Source of the DNA: Halichondria panicea
Taxonomy: Eukaryota > Porifera > Demospongiae > Suberitida > Halichondriidae
NCBI RefSeq assembly: GCF_963675165.1
Contig: NC_087377.1
Coordinates: 8,759,122 to 8,823,121 of the forward strand
Direction: 5' to 3'
DNA length: 64,000 bases
A model generated the notes under the pieces. That model was not told the DNA's origin. It was given only the letters and a program-made list of their open reading frames with translations, and ran no database searches. How positions within the stretch are numbered: position 1 is the first letter of the stretch; each line of letters opens with the position of its first letter. The position numbers and the translations under genes were made by a program. This document shows positions 22,302 to 34,247 of the stretch, one piece after another.

Positions 22302-23132
22302 ATAGGATTGGCAGTGGGTTTGCCCGTGTTTAGCAATATTTCAATTATTTTGACTCATGTTCAAACTGTTCTATCTCTGCAGGGAAAGGCCACATCAAGA
22401 AACTGGCTGAACAGATAGTTTATTTAGCCTTTTCTCTCTTTGTATCTCTCATTTCATAATCCATAAACATTTTAATGAATGAATATTTTCATTTTAAAAA
22501 TTGCACTATTTCGACGTTTCACCGCTCTTTGTCTGACTGACTAAGTAAGTAAGTAAGTAAGTGAGTAAGTAAGTAAGTTTCTTGCCCAGCATTTACTCCA
22601 AGTACAGCCATCTCCAGGACATTCTGCACAGGGTTTCCAAACGACTACAACCTGGATTACAAAGCGCTTCTTCAGATTTGCGATTGCTTCCACGAGGCAG
22701 ATGACCTCTCAGTCTCTATTTCTCTTACCTAGACAATTCCGCCATCTTTAATGACTCAGCAATTGCGTTGTGGCCAATAATAATAGATAGGCGTGGCTAA
22801 TAAACCGTGCGCCTAAAATCAGTGCAGCAGTGCTTTTCCAGAGCCTGAGGTGTTCCTTTTCTTCACACTGTTCAGCTCTAGCTCCCTTTCTCTGACAGGC
22901 ATGCTATATGCACTGGCTAGATATCATGCTCTTAAAATGGCTGTCATTTAATACTGATTCGCAAATTCAACATAATTATCAAGCAATAAATTATTACTCA
23001 TTATACTATAATTATTAGTCCAGAGATATTCCAGAAGATATCTGATTAGTCCTGTCTTCTCTTCTTGTACTGCCTCTTGACGTTCCACTTTATGCATGTC
23101 ATGATACGTAAACTGTACTGAAAAAGAAAGGG
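22302..23132. other. intergenic, with an AAGT microsatellite
   Basis: Non-coding. (AAGT)n with one interruption at about 22541-22578. No gene supported. Confidence 0.5.
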
Positions 23133-23692
23133 AATCCGACTAGAAAAACATTTGCAATGTGAAAAATTGCTAGGATTGGCCAGGGGAACCACAAAAAAGC
23201 GTGGGAACAAGAAATCAGACGAGAGCATAACTCCAATCCGTTACAACGTCATGAACATGTACAATACATAGTATATTAAATAATAGACTGTGTTCCAGAT
23301 CCACCTATCAGCTTCCATCCACCACATCATTCCATGCAGTCACCAGTACGGTCCGTGCATGTTACTACGCATGGATGGACTGTGTGTACCTGTGCTCAAC
23401 ACTGCATGTATTAGGAACATCAATTCATCACAAATCATCATGATTATGTGCCCCACATTCTAAAATGGATGTATAATAAATATATATAGGGATTGGTCAT
23501 CACTCCACCAGTAAAAATTGCGTGGCATATTGGCTGGGAAAACATGGGAAAACTACCAGTATATACATGTGATTGACGTTGTAACGGATTGGAGTTATGC
23601 TCTCGTCTGATTTCTTGTTCCCACGCTTTTTTGTGGTTCCCCTGGCCAATCCTAGCAATTTTTCACATTGCAAATGTTTTTCTAGTCGGATT
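23133..23692. repeat. 119-bp identical inverted repeats around a 322-bp core
   Basis: 23133-23251 and 23574-23692 are reverse complements with no mismatch that I can find, starting AATCCGACTAG and ending ACAACGTCA. The core has no coding potential. It could be a foldback element or a recent inverted duplication; the identity implies recent origin or gene conversion. Confidence 0.85.
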
Positions 23693-23698
23693 ATGCTA

Positions 23699-23880
23699 TA
23701 GTGGAACCGGGCTCCTAATGGCCAATTTTAAAGAAAGTGCCAACTGCGATATAATGGCCAGGTACCCAGGTACCAAATGAACAGTTCGTGTATAAAACAA
23801 CCCCATCAACAAAGGCCACCTCTGTATAATGACCAAAGCATTGTTCCCCAGAAGTGTCCGTTATGGAGGGGTTCCACTGT
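23699..23880. mobile_element. short MITE, CAGTGGAACC-type termini
   Basis: Ends TAGTGGAACC and GGTTCCACTGTA with TA at the right edge. A related copy lies at 33689-33871 at the same position relative to the downstream receptor paralogue, so it was carried in the receptor duplication. Confidence 0.65.
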
Positions 23881-24305
23881 ATCTTTAGATACGTCTACCG
23901 GTATATGTGTTTACTTAAGTGTCTAAGTGGCCAGTTCAGAGGTCCTGCGCATGCGCAATGTGGGATGCCAGACAAATAGCAATGCTAGTGAAGTCTGGTT
24001 ACCTGACGGATAGCCACTTCGTTTATGATTACTTGTATGTTAGCATTTGTAGTGTGTATTATGTTTGCATTCCTACAGTAGTTGTGACTGATGTATAATA
24101 ATTATTATGGTATGCAATAATATACCGTATATACAATGATCAAATCGTTGTTTCCATAGTGACAATTATTTTGCTCTCTGAACTCTCCACTTAAAATACT
24201 TGAAACATGCGAAGTGAGAATCCATAAAATTTGTACAGACTGCTAAAAACGTGAACAAGAAAATAAATGAAGTAATGAAAACAATGATAGACCCACTGTT
24301 TTAAG

Positions 24306-27300
24306 CTAATTGAATTGCACATGTCCATAAGAAAGGTTCTCCTGGGTGTGGGGGTCTGGTTTAATGTCCTCGTATATCGGTCCCTTCAATTGAGCTGACT
24401 GTTGAACATGACCATAGGCAAGATTGTCCTGAGTGTGGGGGTCTACTTTAAAGGCATCAGAATCTTCGTACACTGGACCCAACTGATGCATGCATGGAGG
24501 TAATAATAATAATAAAAGCAATTCTCAGAGACTGAGCGGCATCACGGTTTGGGTGATTCATTTATGAGGCTTAGACATGCATGGATTATATTTAGTAACG
24601 ACAAATATAATTTAAAACAATCCTCATAGGCATCTATAATTAATATACCGCACAAGTATTGAAGTAAACTGTGTATATTTTTATGTAAAACTCAGTATAA
24701 CGAATAGCATGCATGCATGCATGAGATAAAACAGATTGTCTACATGTTGTATACTGTACATTTAATGTCCACGTATATCGGTCCTTGGTATATTTCGAAG
24801 GGATAAACTTTTGCGGAAAGACCTTTAGATTTTGTACTTAGCCCTCTAGCAACCTTTTAGTGCATGCATATTAATATTCGTGGGGATATATTTTCGCGGT
24901 ACATGCTTAATCAGCAAAAACCGCGAATATGTAAATCCTCAAAATGTAATTACACGCGGTAAGTCACTCACCTTGACAGTCCCAGAAGTGGGAGGGGATT
25001 CAGGTTTGTTGCAATTGGTCATGAGATCTACCTCCTCCTCATCGTTGGTACTGTATAGGGATGTAGACACACTTGAAAGCTAGGTCAATATTACGTATAA
25101 ATACCCTAAGCATTATTGCATGCTATTTCTATGACAACACAACATATTATCAAGCATTCCAATATAGAATACTTGTTATATTATAATATCTTCTAGACGG
25201 TTTCTATATAGATCTATAATAATTATTATTTATGTCAACAGCCGAGGGTCAGTGCTCTAGTTATTTCAGGGAGTCAGGAGTTTTACTGTCAGTCTAAATG
25301 TCTGACAACAAAGTTAAATCTCAAAGGCAACATCTCGCTCCTTTGGGTAAACATTATTGAGCCTGCGACAACGCCTGACTTTGTCTTATGGGAATTACTA
25401 CATACCATGAATACACTTAATTAGCACACAATTTGCGTACTTGTACACACCACAACGGGGTGGAAAACATTCTACTAAGTAAATAATTCATGGTGTACAA
25501 AATGATATGTATACCGGCATTGCATGCCTTTGTGGCACTCTAATTAGCTATGATAAGAGAAATGACAGTTATCACGGCCTTCACTAGCTAATCTCTCAAA
25601 CAAGTGGCCTCACAATAAGGTACGTACGACTCACGTTAGCTTTACTTTAGTTCTTTGTTGCTCCATTTCATGTGATGATACCTTCGGTTCTGCTATACGT
25701 AACAATATTATCAGTGCGAGAAAAAATCACTTACTTCTTGTTTTATTCCAGTAGCATAGAACGATGGCAACGATGACCACAACTATCAATAGAACAATCA
25801 AACAACCAATGATGATTCCAGCGATACAACCACCACCACAACCTCCACCCTGAGGGACAGCAGTTGACTGGGAGGGTGCTTGACTTGGGATGGTGGTAGT
25901 AGCCATGGTAGTGGGTGGAGGAGTGGTTGCTGTATACATGACTATACAAAAAACAAAAAATACTATCATCCCACAGATTATATACATGCTTACGTAGTGA
26001 CAGCAGATTTCACCCATGCAACTTACTTGGGAACATAAGGGTCATAAATGATCTTGTAGCGGCTGGAACAACATCAACTGTAGTGTTGGCACGGAGGACA
26101 ATCCTGATGGTAGAAGTGTAGGATGTGGCAGCCATGAGGTTATCAAAGGTCACTGAATACTGCATCACAGGGCGGGAAAAGTCAGCCATAATTGGATTGC
26201 CATTGGATGGTTCGACAGTTGAGATGATGAGCAGCTCCTCGGGTTGGTAGGGGGTGAGGGGTAGAGTGATAGTGACAGTGTAACTGGTGTCCGTGGATTG
26301 ACCTTGAATGATACCAGTAATATTTTTTCCAGGTACTGCAACGAAAAAAAAATTAGTCTTTGAACAAATACATTATCTCCACCATGCATGTACTCACCAG
26401 TAAAATCAGCTGCCATTGAGCTCATGCACTGGCCATACACAAACTCCACATTGACACCAACATTTTCACGACCCTCAGCTTGGGGTAGTTCAATTTCAAA
26501 ATAATCACCAGTAAAAGTTACAAAAGAGAACATAGGCCCCCTATTACAAGTGTAGCTGTAAGCGGTCGTTTCTATCAGGGATCCTATAATATTCTGCAAA
26601 ATGAAACGAGTGATGAACAAGTGGTCGATGAACAAAACAGCGATACAATCTATTCTACGTCGCTAATCCGGAACATTTTAGTCTGAAACCTTGCAAATCC
26701 AGACAAAATGGCAAAATGAAACGAAAAGAGGAGGGATATGTCAGTAGAATAAGAGGCAATAAGAAAAAAGATGACTCACTGCGCATACGCACCCTTTGCT
26801 AAATCAGCATAATTTTATTAATAAACATGCTCTCAGTACAATGCCCACTGAAAAGGAAACTAAGAGAGTTCACAAGATCCACTCATTAGGAGAGAAAGAT
26901 AGCAAGAGTATAATTATAATTAGAGTATCGAACGTAGGCATACTGTGTATCAGATGTATGTAGAGAATAATGTTACACCGGTCTTGTATCTAGCTATAGC
27001 AGCTTACTTTCTGGCCACATTAATAGCCTTTAATAATGCATTCAGGATGTTCTATCTAATGTACTAACCTGTACAGTCACACGCAGCACAACCACACCGG
27101 TGACATTTTCAGATTGATTGACTAATGCAAAGCTGTAGGTGAGGATCGGGGTAGGGAAATCTGGAGGGAGTGAAATGGGTGAACATTGTTATAATCACAC
27201 CTCTTATGTATATACCTGGATCAATTAAAGTAAGGTTGGAGCTACCCACAGCAGTAGCCAGATCTCCCACTGGAGTCATTGGTGTGACTGTAGGTTGGAT

Positions 27301-29133
27301 GCTGATACAGTAGGGGAAGCCAGCTGCATTGAGTTGCTGTGCAGTGAGTGAAGTCACAGTTGAGGTAACATTGGTTGTGAGGGATGGGTTCCCAAGATCA
27401 GCCACCACATAGCCAGTGATGCAGGTTGGGTAAAGTGTGCTGTCGATCCGATTCCATTCGATGACTGGGTCTATTTCATTGACTACGACATTAACTCCAT
27501 TGATAGCTGCAGGGGAAAACTCAATACAGCTACAACATTAATTACATCTTATACCTGTGAGATTGACTGTGAGGTCCATTGATATACTGACTCCACTAAC
27601 TTCACCAGTCATAGAGGTGGTGTACCCCACAAAGCTGTAGCTGTATAGACACAAGTCTAAGCCATCCACGCTCACTGGTGATGATGATCCTGACACACTG
27701 GTAGTGGGACCACCTTCCTGAGTCACATTCACATGGTACATAGCCACACACCGTGGATCATCAATCACAAAAGCCACTCCAACCATGGACTGTGAGTTTT
27801 GGCTCAACACCAAAATTGGTGTGGTGGTTGCTGCATAAAATGTGTAAAGATCATAGCTGCCAGTTATACTGCCCGTACCGTATACTAGAATATTTTGCGA
27901 GCATCAAACATATGAAAAACGCTGATCACTTCATAAAAATAAAATCGCAAAACTTATGGTATATACTAGTAATTGCACACGATCTATGCCTGAACGCAAT
28001 ACCGTCAGTACTGAATACCGTATAGCGCAACATTTCCGAGGGGCTTAATTTTTCGTTGTTTTCGTGGGTAGTATAATCCTACACCTAAACGAAATTAAAA
28101 ATTAAAAACGTGGCTTCCGGTAAGCAGTCAACCATTCCACGAAATATAAGGACCTCAAAAATTGTGCGCTATATTTGTACAGCTCAGGATAGTGACGTTG
28201 AACCTATTGTGGTTTTCGTAGTTTTCCACCACACGAAAATAATCTGCTATACGGTTCCGCACTTATTCGATTTAAGGCGACACTTTTAAACAATTACAAA
28301 GCCAGAAGTCGTTTCTTTTGGAGGTTAAAAAATTATGTTGAAGTCCTGGTGTCGCATATTTAGAGGGTTGCATCTAATTGGAGGTTACTCTACTATCCTT
28401 GATTATAGGTCGCTTAAATTTCATTGTTTCTTGCGGCCTGGAATCGAGGCTGTGGTTTGACCTCTATATTGAGGACGCGATATAAAACAATAATTGTCAA
28501 CGCAGCAGTGGCTACTTTTAGAGATCAGAAAATTGGAAAACATTGAGGCTGACGGTGTCACATATTTGGAGGGTCGCTTTAAATCGAAACCAAGGATACC
28601 TGGTATATCAAGAAGTTCGTTTACTAGTAGAGCATCGTTAGGATTAGCATCTTCACACTGCACAGTGGTCCCGTTCAATGACACATCAGCTCTGAAAGTT
28701 AGACTGACATCAACAATGTTTACACCTTGTACAGCACTTGGAGTTAAGCCAGTCACATTAGCTGTGAAGATGCCACATGTGGTAGTGCTCCCGACAACAG
28801 CCTGAGCTGCAATTACTATGATAGTGTCACTCTCATTGGGACACTGTCCTGTAAAAGCACTGCCCTGCCAAATTACAGCAGCAGTATCAGTACATGAGAG
28901 CTCCACATTCTGCCCAGGACAATACAGTTGTTGAGCTGTAGAAACAAGTACACAGTTTAACGTTTATAGATAATATAATTTATATGCATGCGAGAAATTT
29001 TATAAGCATACCATTACCATAGCTCCTGATAACGGTACGAAGAAGGACTAGATCTAGGAGTAAAATCTTCAAAACCTGAGTAATATGGATGGATAAGTGT
29101 TAATAGACCTAGATCTAGTATGATTACTTTCAT
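24306..29133 (-). CDS. receptor paralogue 2: Ig/FN3-like ectodomain, one TM, ITIM-like tail
   Basis: Twelve exons join in phase to about 691 residues: 29128-29133, 29012-29075, 28600-28935, 27555-27830, 27216-27506, 27069-27160, 26398-26593, 26027-26335, 25735-25929, 25635-25689, 24972-25050, 24306-24482. The signal peptide is split over the first two exons (MK plus VLKILLLDLVLL). The first ectodomain unit has NVELSCTDTAAVIWQG and TVQCEDAN cysteines (Ig-like). FN3-like units follow, one containing TVTITLPLTPYQPEELLII. A CGGGCIAG motif precedes the membrane span, which ends CYWNKTRSK. The tail has GPVYEDSD, NLAYGHV, GPIYEDI and SYGHV. The first exon (two codons) is the least certain. The intron 27831-28599 contains a short repeat related to one at about 55935-56060. 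Confidence 0.83.
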
Positions 29134-29504
29134 AGCTGCTTGACAGGGAACAGGGACTCGACTGCGTTCAGCTAGCTGCTTTTTGTTGTAGTGCTGTAGC
29201 TAGCTAGCTAGCTGTACTGTAAAGCTAGCTGTGGCGTGGCCTGAAGGAAAAGGATTTCTACTGTGGCGTGACCGGAAGGAAAAGGATTTTTTAGGGATTG
29301 GTTCAAGCAACAGCCCCACCCTCGAGTTGAGCTCTGGATGAGCTCCTCTCCTCGCTCTAATCTAGATAGAATAGTGATTGTGTGAAAATAACCAGATTTT
29401 TGTTGGCTGCTAATTGGTTCTCAGTCTGTGATCACTCGGGGTAAATAAAGGTTTTTAGATATAGATCTAACTAATAGCTTATAAACTGTACCATACTTCT
29501 ACAG

Positions 29505-32059
29505 CTCAACAACTGTACTCATTGTCCTTGGAAGAATGTGGAGCTCTCATGTACTGATACTGCTGCTGTAATTTGGCAGGGCAGTGCTTTTACAAGGCAG
29601 TGTCCCAATGAGAGTGACACTATCACAGTAATTGCAGCTCAGGCTGTTGTCGGGAGCACTACCACATGTGGAAACTTCACAGCTAATGTGACTGGCTTAA
29701 CTCCGAGTCCTGTACAAGGTTTAAACATTGTTGCTGTCAGTCTAACTTTCAGAGCTGATGTGTCATTGAACAGGACCACTGTGCAGTGTGAAGATGCTAA
29801 TCGTAACGATGCTCTACTAGTAAACAAACTTCTTGATATACCAGGTTTGTATATGCAGTAATAATTATGTATAAGCTTATAACTGCTAAGATCTTTAGTC
29901 GATCATAATAATTGTCTTCAACACGTCAAATTTTATGCAGTAACCACCACACCAACATTGCTGTTGAGCCAAAACTCACAGTCTATAGCTGGAGTGGCTT
30001 TTGTGATTGATGATGCCCGGTGTGTCACGACCTATCATGTCATTGTGACTCAGGAGGGTGGTCCCTCAACCAGTGTGTCCAGATCATCATCACCAGTGAT
30101 CGTGGGTGATTTGGACTTGTGCTGAGGTGAGATTAATTGTGAGGTTCACTGATGCACTGACTCCACTCACTACTCCAGTCATGGAGGTGGTGTACCCCAC
30201 AAAGCTGTAGCTGTATCTTCCCCCACTGTGCTGGCATCCACCCTACCGTCACACCAATGACTCCAATGGGGCCTCTAGCTATACTGCTGTGGGTAGCTCA
30301 ATCACTCTAATTAATCCAGGTAAACTGCATGCACAAATACCTCAGTCTGTAAACTCTGTACACTGCATGTATAGAGTGCGAAAATTTCGAGGCGCTTAAT
30401 TTTCGCACAAACAATTAAACAATTAGAGGAAAAATGTTGCGCTATACGGTACCTCTTTATCAAGTCGTTAATCACTTCAATATTATGCTTCTGTACATTC
30501 TACTCCAATGCTCTCACATTCCTTCACTCTGACTAATGGTACCATAAGTTTGTGGATCACTGTTCTGGTAAAGGCGTACAATCAATAAAGTTGTGTCAGT
30601 GGCCTCAAAGAGAACGTTATGTGTGATACTATTTTATGCAGGAATCTGAGGTGCAATCACGTACCTATCAGTACACTAATGGTAATGGAGTTGTTTCTTT
30701 AATGATGAGTTTCACTGGTGTCTTTTTTATGATCAAATTGCCTGGAGCGGAGGGTCAAGTTATCCAAGTCACTGTGATGTTCATGAATGAACAGTGTAGC
30801 AGTTTTGAATCAGCCAATTATATTAGTGAGAATACATGCATGCATGTACTGAAAATATTATATGCACTACAAATTTCAGTTCCAAGCTCGGAAATATCTA
30901 ACGTAACTCAAGGTGAAACTACTGCTACCAGTCACAGTATCACAGTCACTCTACCACTAACGGTGTACCCATCTGGGGAACTACTAATCGTTTCGACTGT
31001 ATCACCTCCTGACAGTGCTCTTATAATGAACAACTTTACGGGACCCTCGATAAAATACACAGTGGCATTCAATAATCTGAAGCCAGCTACTGAATACATC
31101 TTCAGCATAAGGATTGTCCTTCGCACTGACAATACAATGAATGTGGTTGCACCGGTGACTGGAGTGTTCACCATGCACAGCACCCAGTAAGTCAATCTAT
31201 AATTAGCACTTCAACACACTTCAACACATACAGTTTTTTCTCCCCAGTTCCATCTGTAATGATCATCAGCAGTGCTGGACAGCAAACGTCATCTCCAGCC
31301 TACACTGTCACTCTAACTCTACCTGTGATCAGTTATCCTCGCAGTGAACTTATTATCATCTCCACCCTTACCCTGGCTGATGCGGCACCAATCACCGATG
31401 ACTACCCGCTGTCCTCGCAATACTTTGTTACATTCCATGGTATAAATGCCGGTGTGGAGTATTCGTATGTAATTAGGATTGTGCTACGAAGGAGAAACAG
31501 TATTAATGTGTCCATTCCATTGACAGGATCATTCACAATAAGTAAGACTGAATTGCTGTGTTAAAATTTGTACATTATCATAATTATGGCATATCATTGT
31601 TTGTTCTGCTCCTTCTAACAATAATTATGAGCAGATGTTTATAAATTAACTTTCACTTATTACTACAAGCTTGCACACATTAATACCTGTCCAGTATAAT
31701 TATAATGTACAATAATACATGCATGATTAATTTTCGATATCCATTATTGTCATATTGACTTGTTTATAACTTCTCTGCTTTTGTTCTATACAGTGACATC
31801 CTTCTCAACTGGAGCTACTGTTGCCCTCACATTTGCCCTGACGTTCCTGTTGACTCTGATTCTTGTAGTGTCCCTTGGTGTCCTCGGTGTGCTGGCAGTT
31901 AACAAGTGTAGGAGGTCCGAGAAGGTAAATCTGCACTCTGAAACTGAAATGAGACCACCACCTGTGATATATGAAGAGCCTGAGGCCATTAAACCAGACC
32001 CCCTAGCTCACCCAGGGGAATGCTGCATATGGAGAAATAGTTTACTGAACATTTCATAA
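29505..32059 (+). pseudogene. receptor paralogue 3, rearranged and broken
   Basis: A plus-strand relative lying head to head with paralogue 2. The Ig-like exon 29505-29844 is close to paralogue 2 exon 28600-28935 but has a 5-nt insertion near 29525 that shifts the frame. The next exon (29941 on) is forward up to about 30122, then its remaining ~94 bp (about 30123-30216) is inverted in place, then a fragment of the following exon (to about 30320). Downstream exons look intact: 30642-30825, FN3-like 30880-31186, FN3-like 31248-31541, and 31794-32059. The last carries a different membrane span and a tail with VIYEEPEAIKPDP, but lacks the LAYGHV motifs. The 3' half could still be expressed from another start; as a whole gene it is broken. 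Confidence 0.75.
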
Positions 32060-34247
32060 CTGAACTAACTTCCCACAGATTACATGCATGATGCGCAATA
32101 TGATTTTAGCTGAAGTATAGATTCACTCCTCCATATAAACACTGTACATAATTATTAGCAAATGAATTCATGTACGATATGATCTATAGCTATACACCAA
32201 CAATCATGTAAAAGCGATGTAATGACAAAAAAATCATTGTGTGTACAATCAAATGCAGTTGTGTATATGTTAGTGTAGCTATACCTATGCACATCAGGGA
32301 TGAATAGGCACAATCAACATTGCAGGTCCATTAATTAAAGGTTTATATAGGGCCATTAGGCATTGAATTAATAGTCAATAAGATTCTAGACGATGGTCAA
32401 TAGAGTGTGGCATGGCGATATGCATGATTGCATGACACAATAAAAGTATAGCCCCAGATTCTCCAGTCTGAACCAAAGATACTGACATGAACTTTTCAAT
32501 AAGACACACAAAAGTAGAGCACTAGATCTTGTACTATGATTATAATTGTATGATAGTGAAAGTGATAGATACATGTAGTGTCAGCAAGATTACACAAAAG
32601 TCCGCCCCCTTTGTAAACAAAAATATATCATGTTACACTGGTTAGAGTTTTCTTAGGACATAACACAGCAGCTATAAGGTCCGCCTTCAGAGCGTGTATA
32701 TGTGAAATAACTTTGTCTTGTGTCTTGGGTGAGATCCAGAGGAGGAGTTTTTGCTGTTTTCGACCCAACCCTAGTGCTGGACCCAACTGTTAAAGATCGT
32801 GCCCCACCCACCCCCATCTAGTTGGAGCATGCAAGACTATACCAACCCATAATCTTGTTTTCAAACTTTTTGTTACTCCAGTGCGCATACTCTCCTATTT
32901 TTGTTTTTGTATTATTATCTTTATGGCTATTCCAGCTCTTCGAAGTACGTCTACCTTGATATACCAGCCATTTGGTTTGGTACCGCACAAAACTCGCTAT
33001 TCTGTATACTGCATGCATGGCCAGTATACTGCTGACCCAAACTACTTTGAACGAACCTCCCACCAAAGGACAACCTCCGAAAAGAGGACATGCCAAACTG
33101 TCCTTTATTCAGAGGTTCCTCTGTATCGAGGTGACTGTAATTAATTCAGAGAGCTGGATTAGTTAGCGAGAGTCTACTGTACATGTATATGGTATAAGCC
33201 ACAGATATTTCATATATAATTATGTGGCCAGTATAGCGTCTGTTATTGACAAAAACACATAGCTATAAAAGCCTGCATGTTTCATACATTTGCTAAGCGA
33301 ATTAATTTGAATGTTAGCTTTCAGCATAATTATAACCTCAGCATGACATAATTAATATACGATCTTACTTGCTTTCAATGGAAAATATATATTCAGGGAA
33401 AGCCATGCAGCTAGCTATAGTATTGCACAGCCTGTCCTGCTATTTAATGCCGTTAGAATGGGGGCTGCAATTCAGAAATTTGAGTCCAATAAAACTATAT
33501 ACACCTAAGAAAATTTATAAGCTAAGGCACATGCATCATATTGACATAGTATATAGTATTACTATAGCTACGCCCAAGACGCCAAATTAAACAACTAATA
33601 TAATTATTATCAATGAGTCATCATACGTGTCCTAATTATCTCACAAAATAATTAACTAGAGTCTAGGTATCTTAATTGCTTGTGTCTACAGTGAAATCCC
33701 TCCTAATGGCCACTCTTGAAGATAGGCCAACTGCAATATAACAGCCACTCAGGCACCCATATCCCAAATGAACAGTTTGTGTATAGCAACCCCTCAACGA
33801 AGGTCACTTCTGAGTAATGGCCACCAACATTACATTGTTTCTCAAAAGTGTTCGTTAGAGGGGTTCCACTGTATCTAGTTGTATTATGTGTGTACCTATG
33901 TGTCTAAGTGGCCAGTTCAAAGGTTATGCGCATGCACGATGTGGGATGCCAGACAAATATAGTGAAGTCCAGTTACCGGACAAATAGCCACTTCGTTTAT
34001 GATTTATTTGCATGCATGTTAGTGTATATATATAATATTATAATAATTGTTTTCCTGAACATGATACTGTAGTTTTGACTGTATAATAATTATGGTATAC
34101 AATACAAATCGCAGTGGATTTGTTTCAGTATGATGACATTGAGCTCTTCCTTCAAACACCAAACTTTAAGTAAGAACGCATGAATTGTACAGACTGCTAA
34201 AAATGTGTGATAAAAATCATCTGAAGTAAATGAATAGACTCACTGTT
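32060..34247. other. intergenic, with two MITEs
   Basis: No host gene is supported. A degenerate TACAGTAGACTC-type MITE occupies about 32930-33181 (ends in GAGAGTCTACTGTA). A CAGTGGAACC-type MITE occupies 33689-33871. From there to 34247 the sequence parallels 23699-24305, the 3' flank of paralogue 2, marking the edge of a segmental duplication. Confidence 0.6.
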
